In this document: one piece after another, positions 1 to 7,132 of the stretch | Layout: the number at the start of each line of letters is the position of its first letter | How positions within the stretch are numbered: the stretch's first letter is position 1 | Origin: Maritimibacter sp. | GTDB taxonomy: Bacteria; Pseudomonadota; Alphaproteobacteria; Rhodobacterales; Rhodobacteraceae | Direction: 5' to 3' | Length of the DNA stretch: 12,107 nucleotides | NCBI GenBank assembly: GCA_003520545.1 | Contig: DOUP01000200.1 | Location: 6,724-18,830, forward strand | Position numbers and translations under genes: made by a program | The notes under the pieces: generated by a model | Told to the model about the DNA's origin: nothing | Databases searched by the model: none | The model's input: the letters and a program-made list of their open reading frames with translations, nothing else

Positions 1-246
1 CGGTGGGAGCTGGCCCAATGTCTGGTCATCCACCGCTATGGCCCCATGCGCCCCGGCGATCAGATCATGATGGTGGCCACCGCCGCCAAACACCGGGTTG
101 CCGCATTCGAGGCCGCAGAATATCTGATGGATTACCTGAAATCCCGCGCGCCGTTCTGGAAAAAAGAATTCACCAAAGCGGGCAAAACCGCGTGGGTTGA
201 CGCCAAGGTGAACGACGAAGACGCCCTGAAACGCTGGGCGCGATAA
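1..246 (+). CDS. moaE: Molybdopterin synthase catalytic (large) subunit MoaE, 3' part
   Basis: This is the C-terminal 81 residues of MoaE; the start lies before the window. MoaE with MoaD-thiocarboxylate inserts the two dithiolene sulfurs into cyclic pyranopterin monophosphate to make molybdopterin in the cytoplasm. The visible part holds the stretch HRVAAFEAAEYLMDYLK followed by RAPFWKKE, typical of the family. Lys47 and Lys54 of the fragment have the same seven-residue spacing as the active-site Lys119 and Lys126 of the E. coli enzyme. E. coli MoaE has about 150 residues, so roughly the N-terminal half is missing only because of the window edge. The gene ends in TAA at 244-246 and converges on pcs with a 43-bp gap. 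moaD often lies just upstream of moaE, but that cannot be seen here. The identification is firm. Confidence 0.95.
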   Translation, partial: RWELAQCLVIHRYGPMRPGDQIMMVATAAKHRVAAFEAAEYLMDYLKSRAPFWKKEFTKAGKTAWVDAKVNDEDALKRWAR

Positions 247-289
247 CGCCCGGCACCTGTGGCGAGGGGCAGCGCTCCTTCGGCCTCGC

Positions 290-988
290 TTACGCGGGTG
301 TGCGCTCGGGAATGATTTGCTGTGCCACACCCGCCCCGATCAAATAGATCGACGTCGCGACCAATCCCCAATGCGCCCAGCTTTCGGGGTGAAAATCGAC
401 CCAGGCCGCCCAGCCCGCAAAAAACGTCCACGCCAAGGCCATTGGGAAACTCAGCAACCGCCAGCGCAGCGTGCGGGTGGGGTGAATGAATTTCAACGGA
501 AAGAACATCCCGGCGGCAAGCGCGATGATCAACGCCAGCATCACCCAGAAATTAGGCTCTGTTGCAAAGAGAACAAGGATCAGCATGTTCCAGCATCCGG
601 GGAATCCGGAAAAAGAATTGTCTTTTGTTTTCATGCGCGTATCAGCAAAATACACCACCGAGGCAAAGGTGATCACAATGATCGCCACCCAACCGGTCCA
701 TCCGGGCATCAGGCCGGATTTAAACAGTGCATAGGCTGGGATGAACACATAGGTCAGATAGTCGATGATCAGATCCATCAACACACCATCATATTGCGGC
801 GCGTTGATTTTAACATGGTAATGCCGCGCCAATGGCCCGTCGATACCGTCCACCGCGAAGGCGACAACCAGCCACAAAAACATCAGCCCCCATTTTTCAT
901 CTACGGCCGCCAGCATGGCCAGCATGGCGAAAACGGCACCTGTTGCAGTCAAAAGATGCACGAGAAGGGCTTTGGTCTGAATATTCAT
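290..988 (-). CDS. pcs: Phosphatidylcholine synthase (CDP-diacylglycerol-choline O-phosphatidyltransferase)
   Basis: The product, 232 residues, is an inner-membrane enzyme that condenses choline with CDP-diacylglycerol to give phosphatidylcholine and CMP, a one-step route found mainly in alphaproteobacteria. The sequence has the Pcs variant of the CDP-alcohol phosphatidyltransferase motif: Asp50-Gly51-x2-Ala54-Arg55-x12-Gly68-x3-Asp72-x3-Asp76, with the acidic residues expected to bind the metal and CDP-lipid. Several hydrophobic helices surround it (about 9-27, 34-48, 78-90, 97-114, 132-164, 183-197, 206-222). The ATG at 988 is chosen because AAGG lies 5 nt upstream (994-997); an in-frame TTG at 1006 has no better site. 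The gene lies 54 bp downstream of xerC on the same strand and could be read from the same transcript. Length and motif match the family well. Confidence 0.93.
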   Translation of the reverse strand: MNIQTKALLVHLLTATGAVFAMLAMLAAVDEKWGLMFLWLVVAFAVDGIDGPLARHYHVKINAPQYDGVLMDLIIDYLTYVFIPAYALFKSGLMPGWTGWVAIIVITFASVVYFADTRMKTKDNSFSGFPGCWNMLILVLFATEPNFWVMLALIIALAAGMFFPLKFIHPTRTLRWRLLSFPMALAWTFFAGWAAWVDFHPESWAHWGLVATSIYLIGAGVAQQIIPERTPA

Positions 989-993
989 GGGCG

Positions 994-997
994 CCTT
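994..997 (-). promoter_or_regulatory. Ribosome binding site deciding the pcs start
   Basis: AAGG on the minus strand lies 5 nt before the ATG at 988. It supports that ATG over the TTG six codons upstream, which would place this site inside the reading frame. Confidence 0.5.
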
Positions 998-1042
998 GTG
1001 CCGCAATTGTGCTTTGGAAGAAAGGGAAAATCTAAGATTGGC

Positions 1043-1990
1043 TTAAGTTGAGCGGTTTGCCCGTGGATGCGTGGCCTCATAAACCTCCATCAAGCGGGCG
1101 GTGTCCACCGCAGTATAGGCTTGTGTGGTCGACAGGCTGGCATGGCCCAACAGTTCCTGGATCGCGCGCAAATCTCCGCCCGCATTCAACAAATGCGTCG
1201 CAAAGGAATGTCGCATCGCGTGCGGGGTGGCGCTGGACGGCAGGCCCAGTTGCAGGCGGGTTTGTTCCATCACCTTCTGCACGCTGCGTGGGTTTAACGC
1301 TCCGCCGCGCACCCCCCGAAAAAGCGGGGCTGTCGGTGTTTCGGGGTGGGGGCATTGGCGGCGATAGGTCTCAACCGCGCGGCGCGCCACCTCCAGCACC
1401 GGCACGATGCGTTCCTTGCCACCCTTCCCGGTGATGCGCAGCACCTCGGGCAGGGGGGCATCGGCGCAGGTTAATGACAGCGCTTCGGAAATGCGCAAGC
1501 CGCAACCGTACAGCAAGGTGACCACCGCGATGTCGCGCGCACCCGCCCAATCTTGTCGGGCTTGATCACCAACCAGATCCAACACGGCTTTGGCGGCATC
1601 CGGCGCCAAAGGACGGGGCAGTTTTTTGGTGAATTTCGGGCTGCGCACGGACAAAACGGCGGTGGCGTCAAAACCATCCCGCTCGCTGAGCCAATTGTAA
1701 AAGCTTTTTACAGCGGATAAGGCCCGTGCCAAGGATCGTGTCGCCACCCCGCGCGCCCGTTCATGGGCCATCCAAGCCCGCATATCTGACAGCGTAACCT
1801 CTGCCAAAGCGGCCCGCCCTTGGGGGCCACCCAAATGTTGCGCCATAAAGGCCAGAAACCCAGACAGGTCGGTTTGGTATGCTGTTAATGTGTTATCTGC
1901 AGCCCCGCCAAGGGCGCGCAGATGATCAAGCCAGGTTTCCAGCGCGTCGCGCGCGCCGGCAGAGATTGCAAGAGAATTGCCCCCGGTCAC
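1043..1990 (-). CDS. xerC: Tyrosine recombinase XerC
   Basis: This is a 315-residue site-specific recombinase that, with XerD, resolves chromosome dimers at dif during division. The N-terminal SAM-like DNA-binding domain spans about residues 15-105 and includes SLARALSAVKSFYNWL. The C-terminal catalytic domain (about 125-310) holds the full set: Arg166 in GCGLRISEAL, Lys189 in GKGGKER, His257 and Arg260 in HAMRHSFATHLL, His283 in LGHASLSTTQ, and the nucleophile Tyr292. The length is normal and nothing is missing. The start is a GTG at 1988-1990 that shares GTGA with the TGA of the upstream DUF484 gene, so translation is probably coupled; no strong ribosome site is visible. Adjacency to DUF484 is the usual chromosomal arrangement and argues for the housekeeping XerC, not a mobile-element integrase. 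Confidence 0.95.
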   Translation of the reverse strand: MTGGNSLAISAGARDALETWLDHLRALGGAADNTLTAYQTDLSGFLAFMAQHLGGPQGRAALAEVTLSDMRAWMAHERARGVATRSLARALSAVKSFYNWLSERDGFDATAVLSVRSPKFTKKLPRPLAPDAAKAVLDLVGDQARQDWAGARDIAVVTLLYGCGLRISEALSLTCADAPLPEVLRITGKGGKERIVPVLEVARRAVETYRRQCPHPETPTAPLFRGVRGGALNPRSVQKVMEQTRLQLGLPSSATPHAMRHSFATHLLNAGGDLRAIQELLGHASLSTTQAYTAVDTARLMEVYEATHPRANRST

Positions 1991-2709
1991 GACAACCAGC
2001 GGCGCATGGCGCGTTCAAATACCCCGCCGAAAAACTGAAGCAAATCTGTGCCTTGCCCCGGTTTGAATTGATGTGGATCCTCGGCCCCCATCACCAACAT
2101 GCCGGGCAGACGACCACGGCCAAGATCAAGACGGATGCAGGCTTCGGACCGGACCCAGAACCCGCTGTCGCCATAAATCGTTGCGTCCTGTTCCTGAATT
2201 TGCCGCAAAAACACCGAGCGGGCGTTTTGATCGCGCGGGCCACCCAGATAATTGTCGATGAACCCCGGTTGCGCGGTGGCCAGCACTTTGCCCAGCTTTT
2301 GCACGGCGGGGTTTTTGTCGCTTTGCACGGTTTCCAGCACCAGACGCACCGCGTCGACGCGCAGGATCTCGGCCACTTCGCCGCCCAGATCTTTCATGAA
2401 GTCTTCGAATTCGGCGGGATCCAACATGCGCAAAACAGCGCGGTGGATCAGGTTCATCCCGGCTAGATTTTCATAAGCGGCGGCAATCACGGAACGGTGG
2501 GTGTCTTCCAGCCGATCAAGGCGCGCCTCAAGCCGGTCCATGGCGATGCCGCGCAGATCAACGATATTGGTGCCCATCGCGCGTTCGTTTGCCGCGATCA
2601 ACGCATGCATAAGCCCTTGATCATCAAGAATGACTTCAGGTTGCGAGATCAACGCGTCGCGCAGGTCATCTGCAATAGAAACGGGCGCAATGGAAACGGG
2701 ATTGCTCAT
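1987..2709 (-). CDS. DUF484 family protein
   Basis: This 240-residue protein of unknown function belongs to the DUF484 family, which is commonly found beside xerC in proteobacteria and is thought to adopt a GAF-like fold. An N-terminal helical part, about residues 15-85, contains the charged segment MDRLEARLDRLEDTHRSVI, likely coiled coil. It is followed by a globular region, about 85-240, with VRLVLETV and a C-terminal stretch containing LPGMLVMGAEDPHQF and FFGGVFERAMRRWL. The ATG at 2709 has GAGG 5 nt upstream. The gene is first in a pair with xerC, which overlaps its stop codon. No catalytic residues can be assigned. The family call rests on overall sequence and gene order. Confidence 0.85.
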   Translation of the reverse strand: MSNPVSIAPVSIADDLRDALISQPEVILDDQGLMHALIAANERAMGTNIVDLRGIAMDRLEARLDRLEDTHRSVIAAAYENLAGMNLIHRAVLRMLDPAEFEDFMKDLGGEVAEILRVDAVRLVLETVQSDKNPAVQKLGKVLATAQPGFIDNYLGGPRDQNARSVFLRQIQEQDATIYGDSGFWVRSEACIRLDLGRGRLPGMLVMGAEDPHQFKPGQGTDLLQFFGGVFERAMRRWLS

Positions 2710-2735
2710 AACTGCCTCGGTTTGTCTGTTCTTTT

Positions 2736-2758
2736 TTTATACGTTGCCCATGTTTATA
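2736..2758 (-). promoter_or_regulatory. AT-rich segment with two TATAAA hexamers upstream of DUF484-xerC
   Basis: In an otherwise GC-rich region, the 50 bp before the DUF484 gene hold two minus-strand TATAAA hexamers (2753-2758 and 2736-2741), the second running into an A tract. Either could be a -10 element for DUF484-xerC. No good TTGACA-like -35 lies at 16-18 bp from either one, so the call is weak. Confidence 0.3.
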
Positions 2759-2807
2759 CACGAGCTTGGCGGCAATTACCGCATATTTTTGGTTAAGATA
2801 CCGTAAA

Positions 2808-2833
2808 CGCGGCAAGGCCGTGACCCTGCCGCG
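2808..2833 (-). terminator. Stem-loop after fsa, possible terminator
   Basis: A 7-bp perfect inverted repeat (CGCGGCA / TGCCGCG), extendable by two G-C pairs across a bulged base, lies 22 bp downstream of the fsa stop. On the minus strand the hairpin is followed only by GTTTACGG, a poor T tract, so termination may be partial and DUF484-xerC could receive read-through. The other strand has ACATTTTT after the stem, but no gene is known to end there. Confidence 0.35.
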
Positions 2834-2854
2834 ACATTTTTCACGCGGGCGCGA

Positions 2855-3508
2855 TTACAGAATTTTGATGTCTGCCGCTGCGATGTCCGCCAAAAACGCG
2901 TCCAGACCTTTGTCGGTCAGCACGTGGCTTGCCATTGCTTTGATGACCGAAGGGGGGGCTGTGATCACGTCAGCACCCACAATGGCGCAGTCTTTCACGT
3001 GGTTCACATTGCGGATTGAGGCGGCCAGGATTTCGGTCTCATAGCCATAGTTGTCATAGATGGTGCGGATGTCAGCAATCAGCTCCATCCCGTCCAGCGC
3101 GATGTCGTCCAAACGGCCAATGAAGGGCGAGATAAACGTCGCACCCGCTTTGGCCGCCAACAGCGCCTGGTTGGGCGAGAAACACAGGGTCACATTGACC
3201 ATAGTGCCTTCGTCCGACAGGGTTTTACAGGCCTTCAGCCCGTCCCATGTCAGGGGTACTTTCACCGCGATATTGTCGGCGATTTTGGCGAGCTTGCGGC
3301 CCTCGGCGATCATGGTTTCCGCGTCAACGGCGGTGACTTCGGCCGACACGGGGCCATCGACGATCGAACAGATCTCTTTGGTGACTTCAATGATGTCACG
3401 GCCCGATTTTTTGATGATCGAAGGGTTGGTGGTTACGCCGTCCACCATGCCATAAGCGGCAAGGTCCTTAATGGCGTCGATGTCGGCGGTATCTGCAAAG
3501 AATTTCAT
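2855..3508 (-). CDS. fsa: Transaldolase of the fructose-6-phosphate aldolase (FSA/TalC) type
   Basis: This is a 217-residue cytoplasmic class I aldolase of the short transaldolase/FSA subfamily, acting in the non-oxidative pentose phosphate pathway or in reversible dihydroxyacetone plus glyceraldehyde-3-phosphate condensation. The N-terminus [13 protein letters not shown], the stretch [13 protein letters not shown], and the Schiff-base lysine Lys83 in NIAVKVPLT are diagnostic, as are [13 protein letters not shown] (124-136) and [13 protein letters not shown] (159-171). The ATG at 3508 has AGGA 8 nt upstream and matches the family's usual start and length. The open frame continues far upstream only because it runs antisense through priA. 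Sequence alone does not separate true transaldolase from FSA activity. The gene is divergent from priA across a 96-bp gap. Confidence 0.92.
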   Translation of the reverse strand: MKFFADTADIDAIKDLAAYGMVDGVTTNPSIIKKSGRDIIEVTKEICSIVDGPVSAEVTAVDAETMIAEGRKLAKIADNIAVKVPLTWDGLKACKTLSDEGTMVNVTLCFSPNQALLAAKAGATFISPFIGRLDDIALDGMELIADIRTIYDNYGYETEILAASIRNVNHVKDCAIVGADVITAPPSVIKAMASHVLTDKGLDAFLADIAAADIKIL

Positions 3509-3604
3509 ATGCGCGTTCCTATCCGGGTTAGGCAGCTTGTTCTTGGCGTCGTCATAGCGCAAAAAGAACCCAGACTGAAACCCCTGATGAGATGAGACCC
3601 CCGG
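3509..3604. promoter_or_regulatory. Divergent fsa/priA intergenic region
   Basis: This 96-bp gap must hold the promoters for both fsa (-) and priA (+), since neither has another gene directly upstream. I see an inverted repeat GTTCTT (3539-3544) / AAGAAC (3564-3569) with a 19-bp spacer, but no convincing -35/-10 pair in either direction. The functional role is inferred from layout only. Confidence 0.4.
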
Positions 3605-5809
3605 ATGCCTCACCGCGATGTTGCGCGCCAGTTTGCCGAAGGTGACCGGATTGCGGTGATGACCGCCCAGCCGCTGGACCGCATCCTGACCTATAAGGCC
3701 CCCGAAGGTGGCTGTGTTCGGGGCGATTATGTCGAAGCCCCCTTGGGGCCGCGCAAGGTGCTGGGTGTTGTCTGGGGGCCGGGCGAGACCGGGTTTGACG
3801 CGTCCAAGTTGCGCGCCGTGAACAAAGTGCTGGATGTGGCGCCGATGCGCGGTGAAATGGCTGATTTCCTGACCCGTGTGGGTGATTACACCATCACACC
3901 GATGAACCACATGTTGCGGCTGGCGACCCGCGCACCGGGGCTGATGGATCCGCCCTCGATGCGCAAAGTGCTGCGCGCCACCGGGTTCCGCCCCAACCGT
4001 CTGACCGATGCGCGCGCCAAGGTGATCGCAGCGATGGATGACAATCCGGGGGCGGCGTTTACGCAAACTGAGCTCGCAGGTCTGGCGGATGTGTCCGGCT
4101 CTGTGGTGAAGGGCTTGGTCAAGCTGGGGGCGCTGCGCGAAGAGGATGCTCCACGCGACATGCCCTATGCATTCCTGGACCCGCTTAAGCCGGGCAAGAC
4201 CCTGACCGAAGATCAGGGTGCAGCCGCGCGCCAATTGACCGAAGCGGTGAAATCGGGTCGCTATGGCACCACGCTTTTGCGCGGCGTCACAGGGTCTGGC
4301 AAAACCGAAGTCTATATGGAAGCCGTCGCCGCCTGTTTGCGCAAGGGGCGCCAAGCGCTGGTGCTGCTGCCTGAGATTGCACTGACGTCGGAGTTTCTGA
4401 AACGGGTCGAAGAACGCTTTGGCGCGCGGCCTGCCGAATGGCATTCGGGCGTGACCATGACTGAACGCAGGCGCTGTTGGCGTATGGTTGGCGAAGGCGA
4501 GGCGCAGCTTGTGGTCGGTGCGCGGTCCGCCCTTTTTCTGCCGTTCCGTGATCTGGGCCTGATCATTGTCGATGAGGAACACGACAATTCCTATAAACAA
4601 GAGGACGGCGTGCTGTATTCCGCACGTGACATGGCCGTTTTGCGCGCCTCAATTGTGGACGCACAAGTGGTGCTGGCCTCAGCCACCCCGTCGCTGGAAA
4701 CATGGGCCAATGCGCAAGCGGGGAAATACACCCGCATTGAATTGACCAGCCGCTATGGCCCCGCCGTGCTGCCTGACATGCGGGCAATTGACATGCGGTC
4801 AGAGGGTTTGCCGTCGAATTCCTGGATTTCCCCCACGTTGAAATCCGCCATCACCGCACGGATCGCGAAAAACGAACAATCGCTCTTGTTTATCAACCGG
4901 CGCGGCTATGCCCCGGTGACGATTTGCCGGGCCTGCGGGCATCAGGTGGGCTGTGATCATTGCGACGCACGCATGGTGGAACACCGGTTCCAAAAGCGGT
5001 TGGTGTGCCATCAATGTGGCGAGACGAAACCAATGCCAGAGGTCTGCCCCGAATGTGAGGTCGAAGGCAAAATGGCCCCGGTTGGCCCCGGTGTGGAACG
5101 GCTGGCCGAAGAGGTTGCCGAGGTGTTTCCCGACGCGCGGGTCGCGGTGTTGTCGTCGGACCTCTTCGCCTCGGCGCGCGCCCTCAAGGCGCAGATCGAG
5201 CTGATCGCGGGGGGTGGGGCGGATATCATCATCGGCACGCAGATCGTCGCGAAGGGGCATAACTTCCCGCTCTTGACCCTGGTCGGGGTGATCGACGCGG
5301 ACTTGGGCTTGCAGGGCTCGGACCTGCGCGCTGCCGAACGCACCTTCCAGCTGATCCGCCAGGTGGCCGGGCGCGCAGGCCGGGGCGCGGTGCGCGGCAC
5401 GGCGCTGTTGCAGACGTTCCAGCCGGAGCATCCCGTGATCCGCGCGATCCTGTCAGGGGATGAAGAAGGGTTCTGGAAAGCCGAGGCAGACGAACGTCGC
5501 CACGCGGGCGTGCCGCCCTATGGCCGGATGGCGGGGATCGTCATTTCCGCGCCGGACCTGGATGCGGCGATGGGGTTGGGCAATGCGCTGGCGCGCGCCG
5601 AGGCGCCCTTGCTCAACATCGGGGCGCAGGTGTTCGGTCCCGCGCCCGCGCCGATTGCACGGGTCCGCGGGCGCCACCGCGTGCGGCTTCTGGTGAAAGC
5701 GCCAAAGGCTGCACCCTTGCAGCCCGCGTTGCGCGACTGGCTTGCGCGGGTGCCGATCAAGGGCGACATCCGCCTCTCGGTCGATATCGACCCGCAGAGT
5801 TTCTACTGA
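3605..5809 (+). CDS. priA: Primosomal protein N' (replication restart helicase PriA)
   Basis: This is a 734-residue superfamily 2 DNA helicase that recognises stalled forks and starts DnaB reloading. The N-terminal 3'-DNA-binding domain (about 14-115) includes [11 protein letters not shown]. The helicase core carries Walker A GVTGSGKT with Lys233, the DEEH box at 323-326, and the later helicase motif QVAGRAGRG near 586-594. The zinc-binding insertion has all eight cysteines: 441, 444, 450, 453, 468, 471, 481 and 484. The C-terminal domain (about 620-734) is complete. The ATG at 3605 is used because the upstream in-frame ATG at 3587 runs into a stop; the ribosome site is weak. Base and codon use change within the gene: hand-counted GC is about 57% over 4801-5040 and 69% over 5041-5400, and Ile codons go from 8 ATT:7 ATC (residues 1-440) to 2:15 (residues 531-734). 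Confidence 0.96.
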   Translation: MPHRDVARQFAEGDRIAVMTAQPLDRILTYKAPEGGCVRGDYVEAPLGPRKVLGVVWGPGETGFDASKLRAVNKVLDVAPMRGEMADFLTRVGDYTITPMNHMLRLATRAPGLMDPPSMRKVLRATGFRPNRLTDARAKVIAAMDDNPGAAFTQTELAGLADVSGSVVKGLVKLGALREEDAPRDMPYAFLDPLKPGKTLTEDQGAAARQLTEAVKSGRYGTTLLRGVTGSGKTEVYMEAVAACLRKGRQALVLLPEIALTSEFLKRVEERFGARPAEWHSGVTMTERRRCWRMVGEGEAQLVVGARSALFLPFRDLGLIIVDEEHDNSYKQEDGVLYSARDMAVLRASIVDAQVVLASATPSLETWANAQAGKYTRIELTSRYGPAVLPDMRAIDMRSEGLPSNSWISPTLKSAITARIAKNEQSLLFINRRGYAPVTICRACGHQVGCDHCDARMVEHRFQKRLVCHQCGETKPMPEVCPECEVEGKMAPVGPGVERLAEEVAEVFPDARVAVLSSDLFASARALKAQIELIAGGGADIIIGTQIVAKGHNFPLLTLVGVIDADLGLQGSDLRAAERTFQLIRQVAGRAGRGAVRGTALLQTFQPEHPVIRAILSGDEEGFWKAEADERRHAGVPPYGRMAGIVISAPDLDAAMGLGNALARAEAPLLNIGAQVFGPAPAPIARVRGRHRVRLLVKAPKAAPLQPALRDWLARVPIKGDIRLSVDIDPQSFY

Positions 5810-5821
5810 CGCCTGACGCGT

Positions 5822-5850
5822 CTTTTCATCGTGCCAGAAATATCCCGGGG
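5822..5850. repeat. Short 3'-flanking sequence resembling a recurrent Rhodobacteraceae intergenic motif
   Basis: Twelve bases after the priA stop, the plus strand reads CTTTTCATCGTGCCAG then AAATATCCCGGGGG. From memory, sequences of the form TTCATCTGGCC followed by AAAAATATCCCGGGGG often lie just after genes in Rhodobacteraceae. The resemblance is seen; recurrence in this genome cannot be tested from one window. Confidence 0.35.
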
Positions 5851-5932
5851 GTGCGGGGGCTGGCCCCCGCTTGAACCTGCGTGCGGGGGCTGGCCCCCGC
5901 TTAAACCTGCGTGCGGGGCTGGCCCCCGCTTT
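5851..5932. repeat. Three tandem 30-bp hairpin repeats between priA and the YeeE/YedE gene
   Basis: Two 30-bp copies (5851-5880 and 5881-5910) differ at one base, TTGAACC versus TTAAACC. A third, shortened copy (from 5911) lacks one G and merges into the end of the next gene. Each copy contains a self-complementary core: GCGGGGG, loop CTGG, CCCCCGC (5853-5870 and 5883-5900; in the third, GCGGGG and CCCCGC at 5913-5929). Each plus-strand stem is followed by TT or TTT, and the minus strand can form the same stems. The block lies between two convergent stop codons, so it probably works as a bidirectional terminator. Confidence 0.8.
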
Positions 5933-5934
5933 CC

Positions 5935-6999
5935 TCAGGCCGGGACGCCCGCCATGCCGCGTTGATCGACGACCAGGTCCGTGATCATCGCGCCGACCCA
6001 CATGAAGAAAAGCGCAAGCCATGCTGTGCCGACGAAGATCGAACCGCCCGTAACGCCCGCACCGATGGCGCAGCCACCGGCAAGCATCCCGCCGAAGCCC
6101 ATGAGCGCGGCTCCGGTGAAAGCGCGGCGCATGTTGCCCTCGTTGTCAAAGCCCTGCCATTTGAACTCGCCCTTCAGGTAGGAGGCAGCGAAAGCGCCGA
6201 TGACCACGCCGGGGACGAGGCCGACATCGAACTCCAGGATCGGGTTCGAATCAAGGAAGAACATCAGCGTGTTGGCCGAGGGGCCGGTGAAGGTGGCGGA
6301 GGTCACGGTGACCGGGTCGAAGGCCACCTGGCTGAGGTTGAAGGTCAGAACCCAACCCAAGGCCACCGCGAAACCGACGCCGGAGGCAAAGATGAGGCGC
6401 GGCGCGCCGATCCGGTTCTTGCGCGAGATGTAGAGCGCGAGAACGGCGAGAACCAATCCCAGTGCGAAGCCCGACCAATCGGGCAGGCGCAGCGCGTCCA
6501 GAAGGTTTACGTTGGTGCCCCCGGGGGTGATCCAGAGCATGGCGAGCTTGTCGCGGGTGGGCGCGAGCCAGCCGTGCAGCGACATCTGTGCTACCACGGC
6601 GAAGATCAGGCCCGAGGTGATGGAACGAAGGTTCCCGGTCGAGGCGAGCACGAGCAAACGGCCTGAACAGCCGCGCGCCAGCACCATGCCGACGCCGAAG
6701 AGCAAGCCGCCGATGATTGCGCCTGACCATGACCCTGTCACGGCCATCATCCGGGCATCCATGGGACGCATGAAGTCAAGGAGCGCGGCCCCTTGGACCC
6801 AGGCAAGCGCGGTCGAGAAGGTCAGGAGCCAGACCGCGACCGACGCGCCCATCTGGCGCCGGGCGAACTCCACCGTCGCCGCGCGCAGGCAGAACCGCGA
6901 GCGTTGCGCGGCAACGCCGAAAGTGATGCCGGTGACAAGGCCGAACAGGGCGGCGGTTTCGGATTCACCGATCCATTCGATAAGGGGGACAATATCCAT
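5935..6999 (-). CDS. YeeE/YedE family (thiosulfate/sulfur) membrane transporter
   Basis: This is a 354-residue polytopic inner-membrane protein with two repeated sulfur-transport halves in one chain. The family includes the thiosulfate importer TsuA, whose transport path is lined by conserved cysteines. Cysteines in equivalent conserved contexts are seen here: Cys37 in QRSRFCLRAA, Cys111 in LARGCSGRLLVLASTG, and Cys310 in GGMLAGGCAIGAGVTGG. Hydrophobic helices run through the chain (about 14-31, 53-75, 92-109, 127-145, 175-192, 203-221, 258-273, 294-312, 320-345). The ATG at 6999 is chosen because GGAGG lies 8 nt before it. An upstream TTG at 7014 overlaps that site and is rejected. The gene is divergent from an MFS permease gene and convergent with priA. 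Substrate (thiosulfate, sulfide or another sulfur or selenium species) is not fixed by sequence; a single-gene importer of reduced sulfur is the best guess. Confidence 0.85.
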   Translation of the reverse strand: MDIVPLIEWIGESETAALFGLVTGITFGVAAQRSRFCLRAATVEFARRQMGASVAVWLLTFSTALAWVQGAALLDFMRPMDARMMAVTGSWSGAIIGGLLFGVGMVLARGCSGRLLVLASTGNLRSITSGLIFAVVAQMSLHGWLAPTRDKLAMLWITPGGTNVNLLDALRLPDWSGFALGLVLAVLALYISRKNRIGAPRLIFASGVGFAVALGWVLTFNLSQVAFDPVTVTSATFTGPSANTLMFFLDSNPILEFDVGLVPGVVIGAFAASYLKGEFKWQGFDNEGNMRRAFTGAALMGFGGMLAGGCAIGAGVTGGSIFVGTAWLALFFMWVGAMITDLVVDQRGMAGVPA

Positions 7000-7007
7000 C
7001 GCGCGAT

Positions 7008-7012
7008 CCTCC
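7008..7012 (-). promoter_or_regulatory. Ribosome binding site deciding the YeeE/YedE start
   Basis: A strong GGAGG on the minus strand lies 8 nt before the ATG at 6999. The alternative TTG at 7014 would start within or before this site, so the shorter protein is preferred. Confidence 0.8.
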
Positions 7013-7051
7013 AAGGTTGCGTGTTCTTGCCCGAGAAAGCGATCCGGCGCC

Positions 7052-7065
7052 TTGATTCAAATCAG
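7052..7065. promoter_or_regulatory. FNR/FnrL-like binding site in the divergent YeeE-MFS intergenic region
   Basis: The sequence TTGAT-TCAA-ATCAG matches the FNR-type consensus TTGAT-N4-ATCAA at 9 of 10 fixed bases. It lies in the 133-bp gap between two divergent genes, 53 bp from the YeeE/YedE start and 67 bp from the MFS start. With equal base frequencies, a match this good is expected about 0.36 times in a 12-kb window, and far less within this gap. A plus-strand TATGTG (7084-7089) would put a start site roughly 38-41 bp from the box centre, the spacing of a class II activator, but it is a poor -10. Confidence 0.45.
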
Positions 7066-7132
7066 ATCGCATTCGTTGTTTTCTATGTGTTTTCTCGCTC
7101 GCCCCCTGCGGCCCGGGCGGCTAAAGGAGGAC

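Noticed and set aside
262..289. Inverted repeat GCGAGG / CCTCGC between moaE and pcs
   Set aside because: Six base pairs with a 16-base loop, overlapping the pcs stop region and without a T tract; too weak to call a terminator.
1043..1990. Tyrosine recombinase as a sign of an integrated mobile element
   Set aside because: Gene order with DUF484 and the full XerC sequence fit the housekeeping dimer-resolution enzyme; no att repeats, tRNA or phage genes are near.
3566..3580. LexA-like GAAC-N7-GAAA before priA
   Set aside because: One mismatch in eight fixed bases is expected several times by chance in 12 kb; no second site or conservation evidence.
3509..4600. Long minus-strand open frame continuing upstream of fsa, which would give a 581-residue protein
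   Set aside because: It runs antisense through the conserved helicase region of priA, has no family signal, and the fsa protein has a proper start with ribosome site at 3508.
5453..6022. Minus-strand open frame with repeated RRFKRGPAPA-like peptide across the hairpin block
   Set aside because: The peptide repeat is simply the 30-bp DNA repeat read in frame (30 is divisible by 3); the frame overlaps the priA 3' end and the YeeE/YedE 3' end in antisense.
6512..7132. In-frame plus-strand extension of the MFS gene by 207 residues
   Set aside because: It is antisense to the conserved YeeE/YedE coding region; the strong ribosome site at 7123-7130 and the MFS N-terminus place the start at 7133 or 7139.
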